DNA from: Symbiodinium natans
Lineage: Eukaryota > Sar > Dinophyceae > Suessiales > Symbiodiniaceae
DNA: 64,000 nt
Direction: 5' to 3'
NCBI GenBank assembly: GCA_905221605.1
Contig: CAJNDS010001891.1
Location: forward strand, 56,001 to 120,000
The notes below the pieces were generated by a model. It saw only the letters and a program-made list of their open reading frames with translations, was not told the origin of the DNA and did not search any database. The translations under genes were made by a program, and so were the position numbers. Below are positions 20,463 through 31,395 of this stretch, one piece after another. Position 1 is the first letter of the stretch; each line of letters starts with the position of its first letter.

Positions 20463-20573
20463 TGTGGTTGTCAAAATTATGAACCCCTTTTGTGGTACCC
20501 TAAATATTAGGTGCCATAATATTATAATAGGGATCCAAAAAAAGACCATAAGTTTGACAACCACCCATGTGGC
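20463..20573 (+). mobile_element. Family-3 inverted-repeat element
   Basis: Tips GTGTGGTTGTCAAAATTATG and GACAACCACCCATGT. The core shares TATTAGGTGCC and GGGATCCAAAAA with the copies at 22689, 34481 and 62559. Confidence 0.8.
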
Positions 20574-22443
20574 TGTGAGTGGTTTAGGGTTGAGGGCTTA
20601 CGTTTAGGGTTCGGTATTCCAGGTTCGTTGTCCCTAAAAAACCCTAAACCCTAAACCCTAAGCCCTAAACCCCTACACCCCAAACCGCCTAAACCTGGCT
20701 TGCATTTGAGGGCTTAGCTTAGGAATTGAGGGCTTGCAGGCGTCTCCTTGTCCTTCTCCTTGTCCTCCTCTTCCTCCACCTGACTCAGATCAAACCTAAA
20801 AACCCTAAACCCTAAACCCTAAAAGGTCAGGTGCGGGATGATTCCATCGTCACGTGCGGGCTCTGCGCTTGCGGCATCTGCCTCTCTTATCTGAGGCGCA
20901 CCCCGGAACCCTCATCCCCAGACCCCAAAACCCTAAACCCAAAACCCTAAACCCTAAACCCCAAACCCCAAACCCCCAAACCCTAAACCCTAAACCCTAA
21001 ATCGTAAGCCTAAACCCGAAACCCAAAGCAATTGCGCGGCGACGTGCCCGAGCAAAGCCATGCCTTCGGCAGGGTGCTCGGGTCGATCCACCTTGGCTTT
21101 CGCAAGCTTTGTTTACTACACCCTAAGCTTAGGTTCACGGCTTTTAGGGTTTAGGTGTTAGGGTTCAGGGTTTAGGGTTCAGGGTTCAGGGTTAGGGTAA
21201 TTGGGTTAGTAAGGGTAAGAAGCTTGGAATTTGAAGCCATTTTGAGCCCAGGGCTAAACTGCCCAAATCCGAATCCTAAATCCGAATCTCCAAACCCCCC
21301 TTCCCCCCCGCCCAATAGCATGCCTACCTAGGTAGGCCCTGGGGACTTGGGACACTTTATATTTCCCTCTTTGGGTTTAAGTAGGGTTTGGGGTTTAGGG
21401 TTTAGGGTTTAGGGTTTAGGGTTTAGGGGGTAGGGCGATGGAGTCATTTCTGGCAACATGTTGGAGGCGTGTTTGTTACAGTCTGTTCCTTGTAGCTTAC
21501 TGGGGGCGGACTTGAGATTCAGTCCAAGTTTGTGGGCCCGTATACTTGTCTAAGTTTAGGGTTGAAGGGTTTTCCCCCTGATGCTAGCAGTCCTTAACAG
21601 GGATTATAGTCCAACTTATTACAATCCCTAGGTATAAGGGGGAAACATCGCAACCCAACCCTAAACCCTAAACCAAAACTCTTAACCCTTAACCCTAAAC
21701 CCTAGGCCCTAAACCCTAAACACTAAACCCCTCAACCCTGTTCTGTCCGGAGCGCAGAAGGCTCTCCACGAATGGCAGACGCGAGATGGACTCGTCCAAG
21801 GCTTTCCGCCGAGCCTCCCCAGGGTAGGGTGTAGGGTTTGGGGTTTGGGGTTTGGGGTTTGGGATTTGGGGTTTGGGGTTTGGGGTTTGGGGTTTGGTGT
21901 TTAGGGTTTAGGGTTTAGGGTTTGGGGTTTAGGGTTTAGGGTTTAGGCTTCGGGAATGGCCCTTGCTGCGGGACCCGTTGAGCAAAACGAGGCCCAAGAG
22001 TAACCTGGAAATAGGAAGGGAAGTTACCCCTAAACCCTAAACGCTAACCCTAAACCCTAAACCCTAAACCCTCAACCCTCAACCCTCAATCCTAAACCCT
22101 AAACCTAAACCCTTTAAGGAACCCTAGGCTCCAAACCCTCGCCTTACAGGGGCTTAGAAGGAAAACCAACCCCCGAAGAAAGGAACCAGAGACCACGCTG
22201 GGTCCAGAAAGGGGGTTCAGGGTTTAGGGTTTAGGGTTTAGGGTTTAGGGTTTAGGGTTTAACCCTAAACCCTAAACCCCGAACCCTAAACCCTAATCTG
22301 GAGTGCACCCTAAACCCCTGTAGACCCTGAACCTGGATCCTCAGCCGCTGACATGCCCCTAACCCTAAACCCTAAACCCTAAACCCTAAACCCTAAACCC
22401 TAAACCCTAAACCCTAAACCCTAAACCCTAAACCCTAAACCTG

Positions 22444-22515
22444 TTCCCCGAAGCCCTGGCCTCGCAGTGCGCGGTGGCCGTGCGCAGGTGGAGATCTAAG
22501 AAGCGCCGCACCTCT
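22444..22515 (-). CDS. Isolated exon candidate between telomere arrays
   Basis: The minus strand reads VRRFLDLHLRTATAHCEARA, with acceptor AAACCCTTGAG and donor AACAG|GTTTAGGG. The left and right flanks are pure CCCTAAA (22358-22442) and TTTAGGG (22518-22578). If correct, both adjoining introns start or end inside telomere repeat. The other strand is also open, so the call is tentative. Confidence 0.35.
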
Positions 22516-22634
22516 CAAGGGTTTAGGGTTTAGGGTTTAGGGTTTAGGGTTTAGGGTTTAGGGTTTAGGGTTTAGGGTGTTGTACCTTGGACCGCTGAGA
22601 TGGCATCCTTGGGCCCAGTTTCAAGATTCCTAAG

Positions 22635-22862
22635 GGTCATATGAAGAAGGTTTTATATTTCTTGTACGAGTTCGAGGTCGTGAATCATGTGGGTGGCTGT
22701 CAAAACTATGACCCTTTTTGGGGTACCCGAAATATTAGGTGCCGTATGATAATGGGGATCCAAAAAGGGACCATAATTTTGACAACCACCCATGTCAAGT
22801 TGAGACAGCTTAGATTTGTACTAAGCACGGTTAGCAAGCACACAACATCAGTGGTCGAGGAC
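22635..22862 (+). CDS. Two exons split precisely by a family-3 element
   Basis: Exon 22635-22688 reads GHMKKVLYFLYEFEVVNH. Exon 22800-22862 reads LRQLRFVLSTVSKHTTSVVE plus D. Both are phase 0. The 111 bp intron 22689-22799 is exactly one copy of the family-3 inverted-repeat element: it starts GTGGGTGGCTGTC and ends CCACCCATGTCAAG. A further candidate exon follows at about 22987-23032 (YMKDIFRRPSGRSW), after a copy of another repeat (22863-22985). The function is not recognised. Confidence 0.5.
22689..22799 (+). mobile_element. Family-3 inverted-repeat element acting as an intron
   Basis: Starts GTGGGTGGCTGTC and ends CCACCCATGTCAAG. It contains TATTAGGTGCCGTATGATAA and GGGGATCCAAAAAGGGACC in its centre. 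The exons on both sides are phase 0. Confidence 0.68.
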
Positions 22863-22985
22863 GTATATTTACATTTCTTGTATCCCCAAGAGGACACCCG
22901 GTTTATACACTCACCAATATTAAAAAGGAACCTTCTATACACTCACCAAATAGCAGTAATATAAACCCTGCTTCATATAAGGGCC
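22863..22985 (+). mobile_element. Element shared with 32829-32945
   Basis: Shared blocks include AGGACACCC, ACACTCACCAATA, AGCAGTAATATAAACCCTG and TTCATAT. Function unknown. It follows the donor of exon 22800-22862 directly, so it may form that intron. Confidence 0.7.
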
Positions 22986-23229
22986 AGGTTCGGAGTATAT
23001 GAAGGACATCTTTAGGCGTCCCTCTGGCAGATCCTGGGGGTTTCCGAAATTCGCGGTACCTTATTGGGGGTCCCAGGGGTCCCTTAGTTTCGTAAACCCC
23101 CCAATCTTCCAATTTAGTACACAAATGGTTTTAGGTATATTCATTAAATTAACTAAGCCATCTTTCAATTTAGAACCTGAAATGGTTTTCGGTATATATT
23201 CATTAAACTAATTCAGGGGTATTGGGGGT

Positions 23230-26200
23230 ATTGGGCTGTTTGGGTAGGGGAGTTCGGCAATCTGGTGCCCTATGTAATCTATTACATCAAAAGGCTTCTA
23301 TAGGGAGGAATCGGAAACTAGAAATGGAAACTCGGATTCCAGGCCAGCATCAAAACCCGGAACGGCTGCATCGGAAACCAAGAGACGGCTGATTCGGAAA
23401 CCAGGAAGAGGGAGTGGGCTTCTGATGGTCGGACTTTCTAGACTGGTGTCTGATCTCTTGCTTCTGACTTCTTGTTTCAGGTTTAGGGTTTAGGGTTTAG
23501 GGTTTGGGGTTTCTGATTCGCGGTTGCTGAGTCGTTGTTTCTAACTCGTAGGCCGGCTTCTGATTTTCTTCACGATCCATCCCTCCTCCCCGCCACCCTT
23601 GCGGGTGCGTCTGGCTTTGTTTTTTGTGTGGCTTGGCTTGTCATGTGTCATGTGTTTCCAAAAGAACCCAATACCCCTTTAATGAAGGAATATACCTTAA
23701 ACCATATGCCATTGTAAGGATCCCTATACAGTTTAAGTTGGGATGTTCCCCCTTATACTAACAGTCCAAAGAAAGGAATGACAAGAGGGGGTACTATTAT
23801 GCCTATTAAGGGCTGTTAGTATAACGGGGAACATCCCAACCTATACAGTTTAAGGTTTACGTATTCCTTCTTTACGGGGGGTTTTGGGCTCTGCGGGAAG
23901 TGGCTGTATAAGTGCCTGATGACATGAGACTGATGGTGGTATTTATATTGCATGGGCTTGAAATGCCCTGAACCCCTAAAGCCTAAACCCTGAACCCTAA
24001 CCCCTGAACCCCTACACCCAAAACCCTGAACCCTAAACCCCCCTTAGACCCTAAACCCCTAAACCCTAAACCCCAAGCCCCTAGACTTAGACCCCAAACC
24101 CCAAACCCCAAACCCTAAACCATAAACCCTAAACCCTCCCGCCTGCGGCGGCAGCTGCCGGACCACTTTGTCACTGAAGGCCGAAGCCATCCTCGGGGCG
24201 GATGTGCTAGACCCAAGAGTAACCTACGAAAAAAAGGGTTTAGGGTTTAGGGTTTAGGGTTTTAGGGTTTAGGGCTACTAGACCCAAGAGCAACCTAGGA
24301 AAATAAAGGGTGCCCCTTTTGGTTTAAAGGGCTTTGAGGCAGGACTTCAGGCCATAGTGTATTTGGGGTCGACGCCTTTCGGCATTTTCGGGCTTTCGGA
24401 TGAACATGCAGCTTCTCTTCTCCACTGCGCCAGGAGAGTCCAATACTCCCAAATAGATCCCCTATAATCATTCTGCCTTTGAGAGCTTTGTCTCAACTGC
24501 CCCCAAACCCCAAACCCTAAACCCTAAACCCTAAACCCTGAACAGAGCCAAGGCTGTGAAGCCGAGATTCAGAGACGCTTCACAGCCAGGCGGCAGCACG
24601 ATGCCTTCGACAGACGGGGCCCCTTCATCAGGGTTACGGGTTTAGGGTCTAGGGTTTCTAGAAGGTTTAAGAATTAGGGCTCCGTACCGCGCAAGTTTTG
24701 AGAAATCATCCTTAGAATCATGATCGAGTTATCTTGCATGTTCGGACATACTGCAATAGAATGGGTGGCTTAGCCCTAAACTTAAAACCCTAAACCCTAA
24801 ACCTAAACCCCAAACCACAAACCCTACGCCCTAAACTCCCTCTCCTTTAAGGGGTGTTGGGCATGTGGTGGTCTGAAGCCTTTTACACGCATCCACCACA
24901 GAACGAACAACCCAGGGGCACCAATAGCCCTTAATTCCTTATAGTTTAGGGTTTAGGGTTTAGGGTTTAGGGTTTAGGGTTTAGGGTTTAGGGTTTAGGG
25001 TTTAGGGTTTAGGGTTTAGGGTTTAGGGCTAAGCCTTAAGTTTTAATGGGGTTCCTTATATGGTTTCAGGAAAATTCCTTCATTAGGGGGTATTCGAGTC
25101 TCTGGGAAGAGCAGGACTACTCACAACAATCGATCTCGGGTGCTGAAGCACTTGCGATATGAACGGCCCCAGCACGTACAACAAAAAGGAGCAGTTCTCT
25201 TATTGGTGGACTCTTGTTGGGTCCCCTGAACCCTCAAAACCCTCTTCACCTTCTTAACCCTGTTAACCCTGTTAGCCCTCTTAACCCTAAAGTTTAGGGC
25301 TTAGGGTTTAGGGTATAGGAGAACTGGCCTAACTGCCCTAAGGGGCTAAGAAACGCGCAGTAACCAGTACCAAGGGGAGTTTCAGGGTCTCGCGGCTTCG
25401 GGCCTTGGGTTTCGGGCTCAGGGTTTACGGGAACCTCACCCCCACACAAGGGAATAAGAGTCTACAGCTTGTGAGGGTGCCTCATGCTGACATCCATAGC
25501 ACGCCGCAACCAAGGACCCCGACTGGATCTGAGAAGACCCAGTCAAACCTACAAAATCTGGGGCTCCTATCCAACCGTCCTAGAACCATTCCCGAGGCCC
25601 CAAAACTCCGAGCGGCTGGCCTGACAAAACCCTCAGGAGAAGATTTCGAGGCATTCCGAAAAAGGCCTGCCGTTGATCAGGGTCTGGCTTGTGGGTTTAG
25701 AGTGTACTTGCAGGTTCATGGGTAGTTTTAAGTAGGGTTAGAAGCATGGTATCTATAGTGAGAACCCCATTTGGGGTACTGGCCACGCCTACGCAGTCTC
25801 TAAACGCATCATGTGGAAGCTGTTCACTGCGCCCCCCCCCCCCGCCCCCCCAAAGTCAGGGTGATGTGTTGAAGGAAGCAGGTTGGGAGAGCCCCGGCTT
25901 TACGGAAACGGTTTGGGGTTTGGGGCTTGGGGTTTGGGGTTTGGGGTTTGGGGTTTGGGGTTTAGGGTTTAGGGTTTTAGGGTTTAGGGTTTAGGGTTTA
26001 GGGTTTAGGGTTTTGGGTTTTAGGGCAAGGGGTCAAGGAAAAACCACGTGTGGGAGCAAAAACCTTGCACCCAGAACGGCAGCCCCTTTGCCACCGGGGC
26101 CACAGTCCACCCCTGGAACTAAAGCAGAAATTCATAAAAGTATTTTTCGGGTTCAGGGTTTGAGGTTTGGATATGTATATGAGGGCCCTTCTTTATTATT

Positions 26201-26930
26201 GGTGGGAATACTTAACTACGGGGCATTGAAAGGGCGCTCTGAGGATTGAAGGCAGCTGCCGTGCTAAACAACCAGATGAAGCTCATGCGTCACATGGCAC
26301 TAAACCCTAAAACCTAAAACCTAAAAACCCTAAACCCTAAACCCAACCCTAAACCCCCTAAACCCCCCCCCCCCCCCCACCACCCCCCCACCGCCCCAGC
26401 CTCGTATCTCGTTGCATGCGCATCAAAAGCAGCAACGCCTCAACGTCCCAAGCTCACGGCGGTTGCTGCCATGACGACTTGTACTCTTAAGGTACTTCCA
26501 TGGCTTAATGTTATGGGCCCTTAGTTGGGGAACCCTTATATACCCTTAATCTACCCTATGAAACCCAAGGGCCCATACTTCAGAACCCTCTTAAGAAGGC
26601 AAGGGACCATATTAAGGGGCCATGTAACTTCCCGTAGATACGCGAAGGCAGAAGTCCGCATCCCTATCCCCGACCCTACGACGCAAACGAGTAAATCTTA
26701 ATCTTCGGACCTTCGACCCAAACCCACAACTTAAAGCTCTAAATTCGAAACTCAACCGCAAGGCCCTCGACACTTCAGCGGCTGAGGCCCCAACAGTCTT
26801 GGTATCGGTGGGGCGAGTCGCGGCTACCGCAAAGCTTCGAGGCCAACAAGAACCTGCCAGGGTTTAGGGTTTAGGGTTTAGGGTTTAAGGTTTAGGGTTT
26901 AGGGTTTAGGGTCTAATGTTGGACCTGGTT
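23230..26930. other. Mostly MITEs and telomere-like tracts
   Basis: Family-1 (23738-23840), family-5 (24213-24340, duplicated around a TTTAGGG tract), family-7 (24925-25110, split by an array) and family-4 (26505-26638) elements. The open stretch 25405-25725 is unassigned. Confidence 0.45.
23738..23840. mobile_element. Family-1 inverted-repeat element
   Basis: About 35 bp terminal repeats: TTGGGATGTTCCCCCTTATA at the left and GGGGAACATCCCAACC at the right. Other copies: 11575-11628, 21568-21650, 37811-37908, 38081-38143 (partial), 43413-43513 and 59714-59820. Confidence 0.82.
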
Positions 26931-27086
26931 TAGTAGGGGCCTCCGCTATAAAGTCGACTTGGCTGAGTTAGTGAGGACACCCTGACTGTTTGAGAGTCCC
27001 ACTTTAGAGTCAAACGGTTCCCGAAATCCGGCAGTTGTTTGATGAATTGATTTCGGGCTTGCTTTGAAGCAAGCTTTAAACCTAAA

Positions 27087-27550
27087 AGGCCGGGCTTTTG
27101 AACCTTAAAGGCAGGCCTCTTTTCCAAGACCCCAAAAACCCGCAATCCCAACAAAGCCGAAACCAATAACCCCCTTTTAAAAACATATAAAACAATGTCT
27201 TGATCAATCCGGCAAAGGGGTCCATGAGCCAGCCCAACCTCGAATAAGAGGCACTGTTTCGGGACCCGCTTTAATGTCCTGGCCGCGGGCCTGGGGCTCT
27301 GGAGTTCGATGCCCTGGTCTCTTGGCTTAAAGGCCGGGCTTTTGAATCTGAAAGGCAGGCTTCTTTTCCAAGACCGAAAACCCCGAAGCCCAACAAAGCC
27401 GAAACCAAGAATCCCCTGTTAAAATACCATGTAAAAAATTGTCTTGATCAATCCGGCAAAGGGGTGGTCCAGGAGCCAGCCCAACCTCGAATAAGAGGCA
27501 CTGTTTCGAGACCCGCTTTAATGTCCTGAGCGTGAGCGTGGGCCCTGGAT
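27087..27550 (+). repeat. Tandem duplication, period 244 bp
   Basis: About 215 bp starting AGGCCGGGCTTTTGAA at 27087 is repeated at 27331 with roughly 10 percent divergence and a few small indels. Both copies contain TTGTCTTGATCAATCCGGCA-like and GCCCAACCTCGAATAAGAGG blocks. No coding signal is evident. Confidence 0.88.
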
Positions 27551-27576
27551 TTCAAAAAACCACATGGTTCCCTTGT

Positions 27577-27755
27577 AAATTCATATAAACTCATCCCTTT
27601 GAAACTCAGATGAATCCCTTTAAATTCATATAAACTCATCCCTTTTTAAATTCGCATGGACTTTTGAATTCAAAAAAAAACTCATCCCTTTTAAATTCAT
27701 ATGGATCCCTTTGAAATATATGCAAGCTCCTCCCTATTAAAATCATATGAACCCC
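27577..27755 (+). repeat. AT-rich short tandem repeats
   Basis: Imperfect repeats of AAATTCATATAAACTCATCC and CTTTTAAATTCATATGGATC. No gene. Confidence 0.7.
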
Positions 27756-28007
27756 CAGGGCCGTCTAAACATGGCAAATCCACGCCTCGACTGTTCGGGG
27801 GGCGGGGGGGGGGGGGGGGGCACAACAGTAAACAGGGTTCAACATTGGGGTTTAGGATTTCGGGTTTAGGGACAAGGATCTCCGGGCTTTGGCTTGAGGG
27901 TCTAGGGATTAGGAAGTACGGTTGTTCAGGCGAATGATTGTGTTCGGTCTAAACTCAGGCAAAGCCAATGGGCCAAGGAAGGGTCGTGAAAAGATTGTCA
28001 GGAAGGT

Positions 28008-28142
28008 TCTGGAACCGAACCGGAACCGCACGAACCGAACCGCCACGAACCGAACCGCCAAAACCGGCCAGCAAACACGAACCGTAGGAACCGCGAACCG
28101 CAAGCGAACCGAAAACCGGAACCGTTTCGACAGCGAACCGGT
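28008..28142. repeat. GAACC/CGAAC-type short repeat, left of the minisatellite
   Basis: Degenerate repeats of GAACCG and CGAACCGC. A matching tract in the same orientation lies at 31277-31395, so the pair brackets the minisatellite as direct repeats. Confidence 0.85.
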
Positions 28143-28512
28143 TTCGGCCAGGAGCCCAAGTCAAATAGAGCATGATACTGAAAGGTTTGGGTCCCTCCAA
28201 ACTTGTTTTGAAACAATCAAACTGTCGCAAAAACATGACTCGGTTCTCGGCTAACCCTCCAAAATTGAAGGGTCTTGGAGGTGCAAGGCTTGAAGATATC
28301 ATGGTTCTATCCGGATTTTCAGGGCCTAGAATCAAGTTTTGGCCCCTTCAAACTCGTCATTGGAGATGCGCACAGAGCCCCAAACATTTCTGTCACGATT
28401 GGAGCGAAGACGGTTTTGTCGAGGTTTCGAGGTCCTTAAACCTATATTGCATGGTCTCGGGGGGGGGGGAAAAATAATTCCCACCACCTGAACTTTCTAC
28501 TATTTCGGGGTA

Positions 28513-30855
28513 CGCAGGGTTTCCAGGTTTGGACCTCAAAACGTGCAGGTTTCCAGGTTTGGACCCCCCAAGACGTGCAGCTTTCCAGGTTTGGACCCCC
28601 CAAAACGTGCAGGTTTCCAGGTTTGGACCCCCCAAGTTTGGACCCCCAAAACGCGCAGGCTTCCAGGTTTGGACCCCCCAAACGTGCCGGTTTCCAGGTC
28701 TGGACCCCCCAAAATTGACGTTTCCAGGTTTGAGCCCCTTAAAACGTGCAGATTTCCAGGTTTGGACCCGGTTTGCAGGTTTGGGCCCTCTTAAACGTGC
28801 AGGTTTGCACGTTTTAGGGGTCCAAACCTGGAAACCTGCACGTTTTTTTTTTGGGGGGGGTCCAAATCTGGAAACCTGCACGATTTGCTGGAAACCTGCA
28901 CGTTTGGGGGACCCAAACCTGGAAACCTGGAAACCTGCACGTTTTGGGGGTCCAAACCTCGAAACCTGCACGTGGGGGGTCCAAACCTGCATGTTTTGGG
29001 GGGGTCCAAACCTGGAAACCTGCACGTTTTGGGAGGTCCAAACCTGGAAACCTGCGCGTTTGGGGGGTCCAAACCTGGAAACCGCACGTTTCGGGGGGTC
29101 CAAACCTCGAAACCTGCACGTTTAGGGGGTCCAAACCTGCACATTTGGAGGTCCAAAGAAACCTGCACGTTTTGGGGGTCCAAACCTCTGCACGGTTTGG
29201 AAACCTGCAGTTCGCATCAGTTGCCTACCTTCAGTTCGCATGGCCAGGCCTACCTTCAGTTTCGCATGGCCAGGGCCATTGGATCCAGGGTCTCCGAAAA
29301 GCCACCAAAGGCCACGTTTGGGGGGTCCAAACCTGGAAACCTGCACGTCCGGGGGGGTCCAAACCTGGAAACGTCAACGTTTTGGGGGGTCCAAACCTGG
29401 AAACCTGCACGTTTTGGGGTGTCCAAACCTGGAAACCTGCACGTTTTGGCAGGTCCAAACCTGGAAACCTACGCGTTTCCTGGAAACGTCAACGTTTTGG
29501 GGGGTCCAAACCTGGAAACCTGCACGCTTCTGGACCTGGAAACCTGCACGTTTTGGGGGGTCCAAACCTGGAAACGTCAACGTTTTGGGGGGTCCAAACC
29601 TGGAAACCTGCGGCAGGTTTCCAGGTTTTGGGCCCCCCAAACGTGCAGGTTTCCAGGTTTGGACCCTTGAAACGTGCAGGTTTCCGGGTTTGGACCTGCC
29701 AAAACGTGCAGGTTTCCAGGTTTGGACCCCCCAAGTGCAGGTTTCCAGGTTTGGACCCCGCTAAAACGTGCCGGTTTGCAGGTTTGCAGATTTGGGGGGT
29801 CCCAAAACGTTCAGGTTTCCAGGTTTGGACCCCCAAAACGTGCAGGTTTCCAGGTTCAAACGTGCGTGCAGGTTTCGGACCCAAACCTGGAAACCTGCAC
29901 GTTTGGGGGGTCCAAACCTAGTCTGCACGTTTTCGCATGGCCAGGGCCATGTGAACGGAGCCTACCCACAGTTCGCACGGCCTTCAGTTCGCATGGGCGG
30001 CCATGTGCAGGGCCATTGCGATCCAGGGTCTTCGAAAAGCCACAAAAGCCCCAAACCTGCAAACCTGCACGTTTTGGGGGGTCCAAACCTGGAAACGTCA
30101 ACGTTTTGGGGGTCCAAACCTGGAAACCTGCACGTTTTGGGGGTCCAAACCTGGATGGCAGGTCCAAACCTGAAACCTGCACGTTTTTGGGGGTCCAAAC
30201 CTGGAAACGTCAACGTTTTGGGGGTCCAACCTGGAAACCTGCACATTTTGGGCCCTGGAAACCTGCACGTTTAGGGGGTCCAAACCTGGAAACGTCAATG
30301 TTTTGGGGGTCCAAACCTGGAAACCTGCGTGGACCCCCCAAACGTGCAGGTTTCCAGGTTTGGACCCCTGATTTCCGGGTTTGGACCTGCCAAAACGTGC
30401 AGGTTTGGACCCCCAAAACGTGCAGGTTTCCAGGTTTGGACCCCCCAAACGTGCAGGTTTGCAGGTTTGCAGGTTTGGACCCCCCAAACGTGCAGGTTTC
30501 CAGGTTTGGACCCCCCAAAACGTGCAGGTTTCCAGATTTGGACCCCCCAAAAACTCAGGTTTTCAGGTTTGGACCCCCAAAACATGCAGGTTTCCAGGTT
30601 CAAACGTGCGTGCAGGTTTCCAGGTTTGGACCCCCTAAACGTGCAGGTTTCCAGGTTTGGACCCCCCAAAACGACGTTTGGGGGTCCAAACCTTGAAGCC
30701 TGCACTTTTTGGGAGGAATCTGCACGTTTTGGGGGGGTCCAAACCTGGAAACCTGCACGTTTTGGGGGGTCCAAACTGCAAACCTGCAAACCTGCACGTT
30801 TGGGGGGGTCACCTGCGCGTTTTGGGAGGTCCAAACCTGGAAACCTGCACGTTTC
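28513..30855. repeat. Orientation-switching ~32 bp minisatellite
   Basis: The unit reads CAGGTTTCCAGGTTTGGACC then a C run, AAAACGTG, with 30-33 bp per unit. Blocks in this orientation lie at about 28515-28803, 29613-29878 and 30328-30675. Blocks in the reverse complement lie at 28806-29611, 29880-29925, 30050-30327 and 30676-30852. A second variant replaces CTGCACG with GTCAACG in the inverted blocks. Many overlapping open frames of up to 356 codons occur on both strands because the unit lacks stops; I do not regard them as genes. Non-repeat inserts lie at 29205-29318 and 29930-30045. Confidence 0.92.
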
Positions 30856-31031
30856 CCGCGATCCCGTGTCAAAGGGATCGCGGACAGGTTGTGGAGTGTA
30901 CACGACACAACAAAGACAACTGACTTTACAGGACACTAAACGTTAAGGTCGGCTTGCACTTGCGGACCTAGCCCTGACACAAAGAGAACCCCAAACCCTG
31001 GTTGAGGGTCCCTAACCCAAAACTCAACGTT

Positions 31032-31196
31032 TGGGTTTGGGGGGTCCAAACCTGGAAACCTGCACGTTTTGGGGGTCCGGACCTGGAAACCTGCACGTTT
31101 TGGGGGGTCCAAACCTGGAAACCTGCACGTTTCCGGGGTCCAAACCTGGAAGCCTGCACGTCTGGGGGGTCCAAACCTGGAAACCTGCCCTCAAGG
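31032..31196. repeat. Outlying block of the ~32 bp minisatellite
   Basis: Five or six units in the GGTCCAAACCTGGAAACCTG orientation, separated from the main block by about 175 bp of unrelated DNA (30856-31031). Confidence 0.88.
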
Positions 31197-31276
31197 AAAA
31201 GTTTTGGGGAGTCGAAACATATCAGAAGGGTCCAGAACATGAGGGCTTCGGTGTGTTTAGGGCTTTCGGGTTTTCT

Positions 31277-31395
31277 GGAACCGAACCGAACCGAAAACGC
31301 ACAGAACCGCTAGGAACCGGAACCGCCGAACGAACCGAACCGCTACGAACCGCCGGCCCGCGAACCGAAACGAACCGAACCGAACCGGAACTTTA
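31277..31395. repeat. GAACC/CGAAC-type short repeat, right of the minisatellite
   Basis: Begins TTTTCTGGAACCGAACCGAA, similar to the start of the left tract (GGTTCTGGAACCGAACCGG). Confidence 0.85.

Noticed and set aside
28393-30946. Many overlapping open frames of 100-356 codons on both strands
   Set aside because: They run through the ~32 bp minisatellite, whose unit has no stop in most frames. The proteins are repeats of phrases such as FQVWTPQ and NLHVLG in all frames, so they reflect the repeat and not genes.
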